From Allodiplogaster sudhausi (taxonomy: Eukaryota; Nematoda; Chromadorea; Rhabditida; Diplogasteridae): 64,000 nt of DNA. The stretch is from the NCBI GenBank assembly GCA_945643635.1, contig CALZFC010000056.1, positions 215,001 through 279,000 of the forward strand, in the 5' to 3' direction. Under the pieces are notes generated by a model, which was not told where the DNA came from, searched no databases, and was given only the letters and a program-made list of their open reading frames with translations. Positions 46,954 to 60,432 of the stretch are shown in pieces. The translations under genes and the position numbers were made by a program. Numbering within the stretch: the first letter of the stretch is position 1; the number at the start of each line of letters is the position of its first letter.

Positions 46954-47404
46954 AATGGCGTTTTCAGACTCCCGGACCCATTCCATTTGTTTCTACATGT
47001 TAAAAAGTACAGTACCGCCCAACATCCAGGGGTCATGGATGCAACGGATACAACGGTTGCATCCTTAAGATCCATGCGAATTGTGGCTTGTACAGGCGTC
47101 GAACATTTTCCATATTACATTTTTCTGAATGAGAATTTTTTTCTCTATCGACTGAATCTATCCAATTCATAAAATACTCAACTTTTTTACGCGAAGATTT
47201 GTGTGCAATGTAAGTCCAAATGGTGTGCAAGGAATATTGTGCAAAGCTGTGTAGGGTACTTTATTATAAATCTTGGTAGGTTTCCAGGATTTTTCTTCTT
47301 CTTTTGCTGATCTGAGAACTGGAAAGAGCAGTGCAATTAATGCAGAGGAGGACGCAAAAGAAGACTGACAAAATATAGCAAAAAAAAAACGGGAAGGAAT
47401 TGGC

Positions 47405-47480
47405 ACAAAGCGGAATCGAACTCCAGCCCTTCTGCTCATGCTCGGATATGCATACCAATTCTCCACTCGCCCATGTAGTT
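47405..47480 (-). repeat. tRNA-like sequence, probable SINE head
   Basis: Read on the minus strand it has a GGCGAGTGG A-box-like start and GGAGTTCGATTCCG, a good B box and T-arm, about 45 bases later. Acceptor-stem pairing is not evident, so a tRNA-derived SINE or decayed tRNA is more likely than a working tRNA gene. Confidence 0.35.
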
Positions 47481-47780
47481 TTTCAGCTCGAAGAATTTTA
47501 GCTAGCATTTTGACTTCGTTTTTATTAGCTGTTTTCTTTATATACACAACACTTGGTTAGCTCCTAGCCCTTATTTACGAGCAGAGAGTATGAAAACGCC
47601 GGCTATCATAGGGTGCGCCGGTTTGGACTTAATCATCTTTCTATCGCATCACGGCTCTCGAGCCGATAGAAGGTAACTAACTAATTTTTATTTTCTTTTA
47701 TAATCGATTTGTAATCTCTTACTGCTTGAGAAGCGGAGGCATCGGACTTGGAGGAGATGAAGACGCAGTCGCCAGAGGAT

Positions 47781-50700
47781 GAGACTCCATTCCCAGAACT
47801 CCCGGAGAGACTTCCAAGGGAGACAAGGACAAGAAGGGCAAGAAGGAACAGGACAAGGAGAAGGACCGACCAGGCGCAGTCACTACGGCCATTGTCAGTT
47901 GGGGAGGGCTCAACTCGCACGATTTATTCCCTCACCATTTCAGGCCCGCGTCTCGAAAGCTGTTAAGGTTAGATTCTTTCTGAAGCTTCTTTTGTGTTCC
48001 CGAACACTTCTTGCAATTTATTAATGATCTAAACATCGAATTCGGTTGGTCAGGGCTCGAAAAGGACGAAGCAGAGCAAGAAGGAAGAGACAGCGAGAGA
48101 GATCAGGAGGGACAAGGGCAACAAGTCTAGTCTCATCAGACGAAGAGGCCAAGACAGCCGCCCTTCTCAACTCGCACGATTTATTCCCTCACCATTTCAG
48201 GCCCGCGTCTCGAAAGCTGTTAAGGTTAGATTCTTTCTGAAGCTTCTTTTGTGTTCCCGAACACTTCTTGCAATTTATTAATGATCTAAACATCGAATTC
48301 GGTTGGTCAGGGCTCGAAAAGGACGAAGCAGAGCAAGAAGGAAGAGACAGCGAGAGAGATCAGGAGGGACAAGGGCAACAAGTCTAGTCTCATCAGACGA
48401 AGAGGCCAAGACAGCCGCCCTTCTCAACTCGCACGATTTATTCCCTCACCATTTCAGGCCCGCGTCTCGAAAGCTGTTAAGGTTAGATTCTTTCTGAAGC
48501 TTCTTTTGTGTTCCCGAACACTTCTTGCAATTTATTAATGATCTAAACATCGAATTCGGTTGGTCAGGGCTCGAAAAGGACGAAGCAGAGCAAGAAGGAA
48601 GAGACAGCGAGAGAGATCAGGAGGGACAAGGGCAACAAGTCTAGTCTCATCAGACGAAGAGGCCAAGACAGCCGCCCTTCTCAACTCGCACGATTTATTC
48701 CCTCACCATTTCAGGCCCGCGTCTCGAAAGCTGTTAAGGTTAGATTCTTTCTGAAGCTTCTTTTGTGTTCCCGAACACTTCTTGCAATTTATTAATGATC
48801 TAAACATCGAATTCGGTTGGTCAGGGCTCGAAAAGGACGAAGCAGAGCAAGAAGGAAGAGACAGCGAGAGAGATCAGGAGGGACAAGGGCAACAAGTCTA
48901 GTCTCATCAGACGAAGAGGCCAAGACAGCCGCCCTTCTCAACTCGCACGATTTATTCCCTCACCATTTCAGGCCCGCGTCTCGAAAGCTGTTAAGGTTAG
49001 ATTCTTTCTGAAGCTTCTTTTGTGTTCCCGAACACTTCTTGCAATTTATTAATGATCTAAACATCGAATTCGGTTGGTCAGGGCTCGAAAAGGACGAAGC
49101 AGAGCAAGAAGGAAGAGACAGCGAGAGAGATCAGGAGGGACAAGGGCAACAAGTCTAGTCTCATCAGACGAAGAGGCCAAGACAGCCGCCCTTCTCAACT
49201 CGCACGATTTATTCCCTCACCATTTCAGGCCCGCGTCTCGAAAGCTGTTAAGGTTAGATTCTTTCTGAAGCTTCTTTTGTGTTCCCGAACACTTCTTGCA
49301 ATTTATTAATGATCTAAACATCGAATTCGGTTGGTCAGGGCTCGAAAAGGACGAAGCAGAGCAAGAAGGAAGAGACAGCGAGAGAGATCAGGAGGGACAA
49401 GGGCAACAAGTCTAGTCTCATCAGACGAAGAGGCCAAGACAGCCGCCCTTCTCAACTCGCACGATTTATTCCCTCACCATTTCAGGCCCGCGTCTCGAAA
49501 GCTGTTAAGGTTAGATTCTTTCTGAAGCTTCTTTTGTGTTCCCGAACACTTCTTGCAATTTATTAATGATCTAAACATCGAATTCGGTTGGTCAGGGCTC
49601 GAAAAGGACGAAGCAGAGCAAGAAGGAAGAGACAGCGAGAGAGATCAGGAGGGACAAGGGCAACAAGTCTAGTCTCATCAGACGAAGAGGCCAAGACAGC
49701 CGCCCTTCTCAACTCGCACGATTTATTCCCTCACCATTTCAGGCCCGCGTCTCGAAAGCTGTTAAGGTTAGATTCTTTCTGAAGCTTCTTTTGTGTTCCC
49801 GAACACTTCTTGCAATTTATTAATGATCTAAACATCGAATTCGGTTGGTCAGGGCTCGAAAAGGACGAAGCAGAGCAAGAAGGAAGAGACAGCGAGAGAG
49901 ATCAGGAGGGACAAGGGCAACAAGTCTAGTCTCATCAGACGAAGAGGCCAAGACAGCCGCCCTTCTCAACTCGCACGATTTATTCCCTCACCATTTCAGG
50001 CCCGCGTCTCGAAAGCTGTTAAGGTTAGATTCTTTCTGAAGCTTCTTTTGTGTTCCCGAACACTTCTTGCAATTTATTAATGATCTAAACATCGAATTCG
50101 GTTGGTCAGGGCTCGAAAAGGACGAAGCAGAGCAAGAAGGAAGAGACAGCGAGAGAGATCAGGAGGGACAAGGGCAACAAGTCTAGTCTCATCAGACGAA
50201 GAGGCCAAGACAGCCGCCCTTCTCAACTCGCACGATTTATTCCCTCACCATTTCAGGCCCGCGTCTCGAAAGCTGTTAAGGTTAGATTCTTTCTGAAGCT
50301 TCTTTTGTGTTCCCGAACACTTCTTGCAATTTATTAATGATCTAAACATCGAATTCGGTTGGTCAGGGCTCGAAAAGGACGAAGCAGAGCAAGAAGGAAG
50401 AGACAGCGAGAGAGATCAGGAGGGACAAGGGCAACAAGTCTAGTCTCATCAGACGAAGAGGCCAAGACAGCCGCCCTTCTCAACTCGCACGATTTATTCC
50501 CTCACCATTTCAGGCCCGCGTCTCGAAAGCTGTTAAGGTTAGATTCTTTTTGAAGCTTCTTTTGTGTTCCCGAACACTTCTTGCAATTTATTAATGATCT
50601 AAACATCGAATTCGGTTGGTCAGGGCTCGAAAAGGACGAAGCAGAGCAAGAAGGAAGAGACAGCGAGAGAGATCAGGAGGGACAAGGGCAACAAGTCTAG

Positions 50701-53700
50701 TCTCATCAGACGAAGAGGCCAAGACAGCCGCCCTTCTCAACTCGCACGATTTATTCCCTCACCATTTCAGGCCCGCGTCTCGAAAGCTGTTAAGGTTAGA
50801 TTCTTTCTGAAGCTTCTTTTGTGTTCCCGAACACTTCTTGCAATTTATTAATGATCTAAACATCGAATTCGGTTGGTCAGGGCTCGAAAAGGACGAAGCA
50901 GAGCAAGAAGGAAGAGACAGCGAGAGAGATCAGGAGGGACAAGGGCAACAAGTCTAGTCTCATCAGACGAAGAGGCCAAGACAGCCGCCCTTCTCAACTC
51001 GCACGATTTATTCCCTCACCATTTCAGGCCCGCGTCTCGAAAGCTGTTAAGGTTAGATTCTTTTTGAAGCTTCTTTTGTGTTCCCGAACACTTCTTGCAA
51101 TTTATTAATGATCTAAACATCGAATTCGGTTGGTCAGGGCTCGAAAAGGACGAAGCAGAGCAAGAAGGAAGAGACAGCGAGAGAGATCAGGAGGGACAAG
51201 GGCAACAAGTCTAGTCTCATCAGACGAAGAGGCCAAGACAGCCGCCCTTCTCAACTCGCACGATTTATTCCCTCACCATTTCAGGCCCGCGTCTCGAAAG
51301 CTGTTAAGGTTAGATTCTTTCTGAAGCTTCTTTTGTGTTCCCGAACACTTCTTGCAATTTATTAATGATCTAAACATCGAATTCGGTTGGTCAGGGCTCG
51401 AAAAGGACGAAGCAGAGCAAGAAGGAAGAGACAGCGAGAGAGATCAGGAGGGACAAGGGCAACAAGTCTAGTCTCATCAGACGAAGAGGCCAAGACAGCC
51501 GCCCTTCTCAACTCGCACGATTTATTCCCTCACCATTTCAGGCCCGCGTCTCGAAAGCTGTTAAGGTTAGATTCTTTTTGAAGCTTCTTTTGTGTTCCCG
51601 AACACTTCTTGCAATTTATTAATGATCTAAACATCGAATTCGGTTGGTCAGGGCTCGAAAAGGACGAAGCAGAGCAAGAAGGAAGAGACAGCGAGAGAGA
51701 TCAGGAGGGACAAGGGCAACAAGTCTAGTCTCATCAGACGAAGAGGCCAAGACAGCCGCCCTTCTCAACTCGCACGATTTATTCCCTCACCATTTCAGGC
51801 CCGCGTCTCGAAAGCTGTTAAGGTTAGATTCTTTCTGAAGCTTCTTTTGTGTTCCCGAACACTTCTTGCAATTTATTAATGATCTAAACATCGAATTCGG
51901 TTGGTCAGGGCTCGAAAAGGACGAAGCAGAGCAAGAAGGAAGAGACAGCGAGAGAGATCAGGAGGGACAAGGGCAACAAGTCTAGTCTCATCAGACGAAG
52001 AGGCCAAGACAGCCGCCCTTCTCAACTCGCACGATTTATTCCCTCACCATTTCAGGCCCGCGTCTCGAAAGCTGTTAAGGTTAGATTCTTTCTGAAGCTT
52101 CTTTTGTGTTCCCGAACACTTCTTGCAATTTATTAATGATCTAAACATCGAATTCGGTTGGTCAGGGCTCGAAAAGGACGAAGCAGAGCAAGAAGGAAGA
52201 GACAGCGAGAGAGATCAGGAGGGACAAGGGCAACAAGTCTAGTCTCATCAGACGAAGAGGCCAAGACAGCCGCCCTTCTCAACTCGCACGATTTATTCCC
52301 TCACCATTTCAGGCCCGCGTCTCGAAAGCTGTTAAGGTTAGATTCTTTTTGAAGCTTCTTTTGTGTTCCCGAACACTTCTTGCAATTTATTAATGATCTA
52401 AACATCGAATTCGGTTGGTCAGGGCTCGAAAAGGACGAAGCAGAGCAAGAAGGAAGAGACAGCGAGAGAGATCAGGAGGGACAAGGGCAACAAGTCTAGT
52501 CTCATCAGACGAAGAGGCCAAGACAGCCGCCCTTCTCAACTCGCACGATTTATTCCCTCACCATTTCAGGCCCGCGTCTCGAAAGCTGTTAAGGTTAGAT
52601 TCTTTCTGAAGCTTCTTTTGTGTTCCCGAACACTTCTTGCAATTTATTAATGATCTAAACATCGAATTCGGTTGGTCAGGGCTCGAAAAGGACGAAGCAG
52701 AGCAAGAAGGAAGAGACAGCGAGAGAGATCAGGAGGGACAAGGGCAACAAGTCTAGTCTCATCAGACGAAGAGGCCAAGACAGCCGCCCTTCTCAACTCG
52801 CACGATTTATTCCCTCACCATTTCAGGCCCGCGTCTCGAAAGCTGTTAAGGTTAGATTCTTTTTGAAGCTTCTTTTGTGTTCCCGAACACTTCTTGCAAT
52901 TTATTAATGATCTAAACATCGAATTCGGTTGGTCAGGGCTCGAAAAGGACGAAGCAGAGCAAGAAGGAAGAGACAGCGAGAGAGATCAGGAGGGACAAGG
53001 GCAACAAGTCTAGTCTCATCAGACGAAGAGGCCAAGACAGCCGCCCTTCTCAACTCGCACGATTTATTCCCTCACCATTTCAGGCCCGCGTCTCGAAAGC
53101 TGTTAAGGTTAGATTCTTTCTGAAGCTTCTTTTGTGTTCCCGAACACTTCTTGCAATTTATTAATGATCTAAACATCGAATTCGGTTGGTCAGGGCTCGA
53201 AAAGGACGAAGCAGAGCAAGAAGGAAGAGACAGCGAGAGAGATCAGGAGGGACAAGGGCAACAAGTCTAGTCTCATCAGACGAAGAGGCCAAGACAGCCG
53301 CCCTTCTCAACTCGCACGATTTATTCCCTCACCATTTCAGGCCCGCGTCTCGAAAGCTGTTAAGGTTAGATTCTTTTTGAAGCTTCTTTTGTGTTCCCGA
53401 ACACTTCTTGCAATTTATTAATGATCTAAACATCGAATTCGGTTGGTCAGGGCTCGAAAAGGACGAAGCAGAGCAAGAAGGAAGAGACAGCGAGAGAGAT
53501 CAGGAGGGACAAGGGCAACAAGTCTAGTCTCATCAGACGAAGAGGCCAAGACAGCCGCCCTTCTCAACTCGCACGATTTATTCCCTCACCATTTCAGGCC
53601 CGCGTCTCGAAAGCTGTTAAGGTTAGATTCTTTCTGAAGCTTCTTTTGTGTTCCCGAACACTTCTTGCAATTTATTAATGATCTAAACATCGAATTCGGT

Positions 53701-56700
53701 TGGTCAGGGCTCGAAAAGGACGAAGCAGAGCAAGAAGGAAGAGACAGCGAGAGAGATCAGGAGGGACAAGGGCAACAAGTCTAGTCTCATCAGACGAAGA
53801 GGCCAAGACAGCCGCCCTTCTCAACTCGCACGATTTATTCCCTCACCATTTCAGGCCCGCGTCTCGAAAGCTGTTAAGGTTAGATTCTTTCTGAAGCTTC
53901 TTTTGTGTTCCCGAACACTTCTTGCAATTTATTAATGATCTAAACATCGAATTCGGTTGGTCAGGGCTCGAAAAGGACGAAGCAGAGCAAGAAGGAAGAG
54001 ACAGCGAGAGAGATCAGGAGGGACAAGGGCAACAAGTCTAGTCTCATCAGACGAAGAGGCCAAGACAGCCGCCCTTCTCAACTCGCACGATTTATTCCCT
54101 CACCATTTCAGGCCCGCGTCTCGAAAGCTGTTAAGGTTAGATTCTTTCTGAAGCTTCTTTTGTGTTCCCGAACACTTCTTGCAATTTATTAATGATCTAA
54201 ACATCGAATTCGGTTGGTCAGGGCTCGAAAAGGACGAAGCAGAGCAAGAAGGAAGAGACAGCGAGAGAGATCAGGAGGGACAAGGGCAACAAGTCTAGTC
54301 TCATCAGACGAAGAGGCCAAGACAGCCGCCCTTCTCAACTCGCACGATTTATTCCCTCACCATTTCAGGCCCGCGTCTCGAAAGCTGTTAAGGTTAGATT
54401 CTTTCTGAAGCTTCTTTTGTGTTCCCGAACACTTCTTGCAATTTATTAATGATCTAAACATCGAATTCGGTTGGTCAGGGCTCGAAAAGGACGAAGCAGA
54501 GCAAGAAGGAAGAGACAGCGAGAGAGATCAGGAGGGACAAGGGCAACAAGTCTAGTCTCATCAGACGAAGAGGCCAAGACAGCCGCCCTTCTCAACTCGC
54601 ACGATTTATTCCCTCACCATTTCAGGCCCGCGTCTCGAAAGCTGTTAAGGTTAGATTCTTTCTGAAGCTTCTTTTGTGTTCCCGAACACTTCTTGCAATT
54701 TATTAATGATCTAAACATCGAATTCGGTTGGTCAGGGCTCGAAAAGGACGAAGCAGAGCAAGAAGGAAGAGACAGCGAGAGAGATCAGGAGGGACAAGGG
54801 CAACAAGTCTAGTCTCATCAGACGAAGAGGCCAAGACAGCCGCCCTTCTCAACTCGCACGATTTATTCCCTCACCATTTCAGGCCCGCGTCTCGAAAGCT
54901 GTTAAGGTTAGATTCTTTCTGAAGCTTCTTTTGTGTTCCCGAACACTTCTTGCAATTTATTAATGATCTAAACATCGAATTCGGTTGGTCAGGGCTCGAA
55001 AAGGACGAAGCAGAGCAAGAAGGAAGAGACAGCGAGAGAGATCAGGAGGGACAAGGGCAACAAGTCTAGTCTCATCAGACGAAGAGGCCAAGACAGCCGC
55101 CCTTCTCAACTCGCACGATTTATTCCCTCACCATTTCAGGCCCGCGTCTCGAAAGCTGTTAAGGTTAGATTCTTTCTGAAGCTTCTTTTGTGTTCCCGAA
55201 CACTTCTTGCAATTTATTAATGATCTAAACATCGAATTCGGTTGGTCAGGGCTCGAAAAGGACGAAGCAGAGCAAGAAGGAAGAGACAGCGAGAGAGATC
55301 AGGAGGGACAAGGGCAACAAGTCTAGTCTCATCAGACGAAGAGGCCAAGACAGCCGCCCTTCTCAACTCGCACGATTTATTCCCTCACCATTTCAGGCCC
55401 GCGTCTCGAAAGCTGTTAAGGTTAGATTCTTTCTGAAGCTTCTTTTGTGTTCCCGAACACTTCTTGCAATTTATTAATGATCTAAACATCGAATTCGGTT
55501 GGTCAGGGCTCGAAAAGGACGAAGCAGAGCAAGAAGGAAGAGACAGCGAGAGAGATCAGGAGGGACAAGGGCAACAAGTCTAGTCTCATCAGACGAAGAG
55601 GCCAAGACAGCCGCCCTTCTCAACTCGCACGATTTATTCCCTCACCATTTCAGGCCCGCGTCTCGAAAGCTGTTAAGGTTAGATTCTTTCTGAAGCTTCT
55701 TTTGTGTTCCCGAACACTTCTTGCAATTTATTAATGATCTAAACATCGAATTCGGTTGGTCAGGGCTCGAAAAGGACGAAGCAGAGCAAGAAGGAAGAGA
55801 CAGCGAGAGAGATCAGGAGGGACAAGGGCAACAAGTCTAGTCTCATCAGACGAAGAGGCCAAGACAGCCGCCCTTCTCAACTCGCACGATTTATTCCCTC
55901 ACCATTTCAGGCCCGCGTCTCGAAAGCTGTTAAGGTTAGATTCTTTCTGAAGCTTCTTTTGTGTTCCCGAACACTTCTTGCAATTTATTAATGATCTAAA
56001 CATCGAATTCGGTTGGTCAGGGCTCGAAAAGGACGAAGCAGAGCAAGAAGGAAGAGACAGCGAGAGAGATCAGGAGGGACAAGGGCAACAAGTCTAGTCT
56101 CATCAGACGAAGAGGCCAAGACAGCCGCCCTTCTCAACTCGCACGATTTATTCCCTCACCATTTCAGGCCCGCGTCTCGAAAGCTGTTAAGGTTAGATTC
56201 TTTCTGAAGCTTCTTTTGTGTTCCCGAACACTTCTTGCAATTTATTAATGATCTAAACATCGAATTCGGTTGGTCAGGGCTCGAAAAGGACGAAGCAGAG
56301 CAAGAAGGAAGAGACAGCGAGAGAGATCAGGAGGGACAAGGGCAACAAGTCTAGTCTCATCAGACGAAGAGGCCAAGACAGCCGCCCTTCTCAACTCGCA
56401 CGATTTATTCCCTCACCATTTCAGGCCCGCGTCTCGAAAGCTGTTAAGGTTAGATTCTTTCTGAAGCTTCTTTTGTGTTCCCGAACACTTCTTGCAATTT
56501 ATTAATGATCTAAACATCGAATTCGGTTGGTCAGGGCTCGAAAAGGACGAAGCAGAGCAAGAAGGAAGAGACAGCGAGAGAGATCAGGAGGGACAAGGGC
56601 AACAAGTCTAGTCTCATCAGACGAAGAGGCCAAGACAGCCGCCCTTCTCAACTCGCACGATTTATTCCCTCACCATTTCAGGCCCGCGTCTCGAAAGCTG

Positions 56701-58607
56701 TTAAGGTTAGATTCTTTCTGAAGCTTCTTTTGTGTTCCCGAACACTTCTTGCAATTTATTAATGATCTAAACATCGAATTCGGTTGGTCAGGGCTCGAAA
56801 AGGACGAAGCAGAGCAAGAAGGAAGAGACAGCGAGAGAGATCAGGAGGGACAAGGGCAACAAGTCTAGTCTCATCAGACGAAGAGGCCAAGACAGCCGCC
56901 CTTCTCAACTCGCACGATTTATTCCCTCACCATTTCAGGCCCGCGTCTCGAAAGCTGTTAAGGTTAGATTCTTTCTGAAGCTTCTTTTGTGTTCCCGAAC
57001 ACTTCTTGCAATTTATTAATGATCTAAACATCGAATTCGGTTGGTCAGGGCTCGAAAAGGACGAAGCAGAGCAAGAAGGAAGAGACAGCGAGAGAGATCA
57101 GGAGGGACAAGGGCAACAAGTCTAGTCTCATCAGACGAAGAGGCCAAGACAGCCGCCCTTCTCAACTCGCACGATTTATTCCCTCACCATTTCAGGCCCG
57201 CGTCTCGAAAAGCTGTTAAGGTTAGATTCTTTCTGAAGCTTCTTTTGAGCAACACTTCTTGCAATTAATGATCTAAACATCGAATTCGGTTGGTCAGGGC
57301 TCGAAAAGGACGAAGCAGAGCAAGAAGAAGAGACAGCGAGAGAGATCAGGAGGGACAAGGGCAACAAGTCTAGTCTCATCAGACGAAGAGGCCAAGACAG
57401 CCGCCCTTCTCAACTCGCACGATTTATTCCCTCACCATTTCAGGCCCGCGTCTCGAAAGCTGTTAAGGTTAGATTCTTTTTGAAGCTTCTTTTGTGTTCC
57501 CGAACACTTCTTGCAATTTATTAATGATCTAAACATCGAATTCGGTTGGTCAGGACTCGAAAAGGACGAAGCAGAGCAAGAAGGAAGAGACAGCGAGAGA
57601 GATCAGGAGGGACAAGGGCAACAAGTCTAGTCTCATCAGACGAAGAGGCCAAGACAGCCGCCCTTCTCAACTCGCACGATTTATTCCCTCACCATTTCAG
57701 GCCCGCGTCTCGAAAGCTGTTAAGGTTAGATTCTTTTTGAAGCTTCTTTTGTGTTCCCGAACACTTCTTGCAATTTATTAATGATCTAAACATCGAATTC
57801 GGTTGGTCAGGGCTCGAAAAGGACGAAGCAGAGCAAGAAGGAAGAGACAGCGAGAGAGATCAGGAGGGACAAGGGCAACAAGTCTAGTCTCATCAGACGA
57901 AGAGGCCAAGACAGCCGCCCTTCTCAACTCGCACGATTTATTCCCTCACCATTTCAGGCCCGCGTCTCGAAAGCTGTTAAGGTTAGATTCTTTTTGAAGC
58001 TTCTTTTGTGTTCCCGAACACTTCTTGCAATTTATTAATGATCTAAACATCGAATTCGGTTGGTCAGGGCTCGAAAAGGACGAAGCAGAGCAAGAAGGAA
58101 GAGACAGCGAGAGAGATCAGGAGGGACAAGGGCAACAAGTCTAGTCTCATCAGACGAAGAGGCCAAGACAGCCGCCCTTCCGAGAGGTAGTGACTGATCA
58201 GCTACATTCCTCTCTCTCTCCACCCATTCCAGAGACCGAGATGGACTGCAGACCGCAGCCTCCATCCTCTCTTCCTGCTCTCCGCCCGAGGCTTCCAACC
58301 GGCCGACCATGTAGGCTCCACCAACGAACCTTCATTCCTTATCAATTCGTCCAAATCATCCTCCCTGTCTACGTCTCTGTCATCAAGTGATCTCTCTCCA
58401 TCAAGGCTGCCTCCAAACTACGTGCCGTCTCGCGAGTCTCAGCAGGATTGGCTGGGTAGCTCTGTCTCATTCGAAGCGCAGGCAGATCCTGCAGCGAGGA
58501 GCTTGGATACGGTAGCGAGTCGTCACCCTCCTCCGCGTCCGGTGAGAGCGGCCCGAACCATTCGCCTCAGCTCGCGACTTCGTGGAGATCGAGATGAAGT
58601 CAGTTGA
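47781..58607 (+). CDS. Unidentified protein built from ~40 tandem identical exons
   Basis: A unique exon (about 47781-47967) encodes a Lys/Asp/Glu-rich stretch (SKGDKDKKGKKEQDKEKD) and then NSHDLFPHHFRPASRKLLR. It splices at AAG|GTTAGA into 40 copies of a 171-bp exon separated by 86-bp introns (donor AAG|GTTAGA, acceptor TTGGTCAG|G). Each exon is open in the same frame and has phase 2 on both sides. Each encodes 57 residues: a basic half (ARKGRSRARRKRQRER) and an acidic-to-neutral half (SSDEEAKTAALL, then NSHDLFPHHFRP). The 40th exon is short (58068-58186) and joins in phase to a unique last exon (58252-58607) containing SSDLSPSRLPPNYVPSRES and ending RGDRDEVS-stop. The family is not recognised and upstream exons are missing. 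The frame choice rests on continuity with both unique ends. The alternative frame is also open in most units, but a TAA closes it in the unit at 57049. Confidence 0.6.
47930..58186 (+). repeat. Tandem array, 257-bp unit, 40 copies
   Basis: Thirty-six units at exactly 257-bp spacing (exon starts 48054 to 57049) are followed by four more at 57298, 57554, 57811 and 58068. Units are essentially identical except for a C/T site in the intron (T at 50550, 51064, 51578, 52349, 52863, 53377, 57480, 57737 and 57994) and small indels near 57210-57330. The end units carry the most differences, as expected when internal units are homogenised by unequal exchange. A partial unit (3' half of the exon plus intron) precedes the first full one. 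Confidence 0.97.
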
Positions 58608-60075
58608 ATTGGCGAGGTGCCAGCTATTTTTCATGCAATTATGTCTATTTTCTACCATTAGGAGGGCTTAAAGGAAGTATCCGGCGAATAATTCTACAGT
58701 AGCGCTAGAGAACCACTTTGAATGCGCGCGCTCATAAAGTTGCCTGTCGCTCGGTCGAGAGAGCATGTGAAATATGAGGGCAGCTCTGACCTACCGTAGC
58801 TAATTCTCTACCCGCCAGTTTTCACGTTACTATTGCTCAGAGTGTAATGAAAGAAAATCGCTCAAACTTTCTGGATATATGTTTTACGCCAAGAAGAACT
58901 TATTCACATAGAACAAAACATAGGTTAATTATTCCCCGGATACCTCCTTTAAACATATATGTTTGCATAATTATTGAATTGATCGTCTTCAATACCAATT
59001 ATTTTAAATATTAAAAATGATTTCATTCAAGGATTACTTCGACCACGATATTTCGACGGCTCAAGTGAAAACGGAGAAGGAATAGAAAGTCTTCTCGGCT
59101 GTCTCCTCCCTCCATTCTCCCACTTTTTTTTCATTTCACCGATAATAAAGCAGGCGAGTGCCACGTGGTTGAATTATTAGCAGACGAAGGATTCTGGAGC
59201 AGCCAACTCTTTCTCTCTTACTCAACTCATCTCAGTCTACGCTCTGCTACTTTTTTTCTGTACAGCAAACATTGCAAAAGATTAAAAGCAACATTTAAGT
59301 AGATTAGTTCTTTGTTAATCAAGGAAACCACCTTGCTGATTTTACAGCTCCACTCATGACTCCGTTGCAATTTTTAAAAGAAGTTTAGATTTTCGTTATG
59401 GTTTTCAACTTATGGCTGCACTGACTAGAAATAGACAAACGGCAAATAATTTAACCAGACATAGGGAACAAGAGAGAACGAGATAGAGGGAGAGAGCGAG
59501 AGAGAAAGATAAAGAGAGAGAGAGAGTTAGACGAAAAAAGACACGGAAATAGAGAGGGAGAAATACAGTGACAGCGCGAAGACGTGAGAGAAGGAATGAG
59601 TGTGCCAGGCTCTTCACGACACAGCAAGACTTCTGTTCTTAACTGCGAAACGCATGATGTGGCCGGAGAGTGCAAGAAATAGAAATAACTACTAAAAGAA
59701 GCAGAAACCAACCCGCTGAGGAGAAAAGAGCGCTGAAATGTGAGAGAGCGCAGAGAGATTGAGAACTGCCTGAGGGAAGGCACGGGATGTTAGAACACGG
59801 CGCGCAGGTGTGGTCCCCTTTTCAAAATGCGAAACGTCGGATGGAAGGCGCACTATAAAAATCAACCGTCTTGCGTCTGACCGCTTTTCATGCGTGTTCA
59901 TGCGTGTTTTTTCTTGCGTGTTTTGACACTTCTAACACATCTCGCCCTGGCAAGTTGCCAGTTTGAGCGCGACTTAAATCCAACTCTCTACATCTCTGCC
60001 ACTTGGTCAGAGTGCAGACAGTGGGAGTAAGCTGTCAACCGGTGCCATCTTTGTATAGCGAGTGCGTCCGGAAAA
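58608..60075. other. Intergenic
   Basis: AT-rich, with a GA-rich patch at 59460-59560 and GCGTGTT repeats near 59890-59925. No gene is supported. Confidence 0.5.
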
Positions 60076-60432
60076 ATGCATGGGCTGAACACCCGTGGAA
60101 GGGCAGGATCTCGTGCTTCTCATCCTCTTGCATACCAGTCTCTTTCTCACCACTCCTACAATTCACTCTCTCGCGACCACCATATTCCTCTTTTCTTTAT
60201 ATCTCTGCTGCACTTCTATCTCTCCTTCTCTCCTCCTCATCTCTCTCTTATTTCCTCTCTCCCTCTCCTTCTCTCTCTTTGTCTCTCTCTCTCTCTTCTT
60301 CCGCCTACTTCTTCGCCAACCCTCACTGATTCCTGAGTCGAGGTGGCAGACGCTTTTTCCACTGCTTCTTTCCCCTTCTCCTCACTCTTTTCTCCACTCT
60401 CATTTCTGCTCACAACCTCATCTCTTTTTTCA

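Noticed and set aside
47405..47480. A functional tRNA gene
   Set aside because: A-box-like and good B-box sequences are present, but no convincing acceptor stem or anticodon arm could be paired.
47930..58186. Regular repeats that might be called a CRISPR array or satellite DNA
   Set aside because: The period of 257 bp has no variable spacers, each unit carries splice sites and an open exon, and the host is a eukaryote.
47930..58186. Alternative frame of the 171-bp exon (reading GSKRTKQSKK and RFIPSPFQ)
   Set aside because: It is open in most units and can even reach a last exon through other splice sites. But it meets a TAA in the unit at 57049 and does not continue naturally into the upstream unique exon. 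Not fully excluded.
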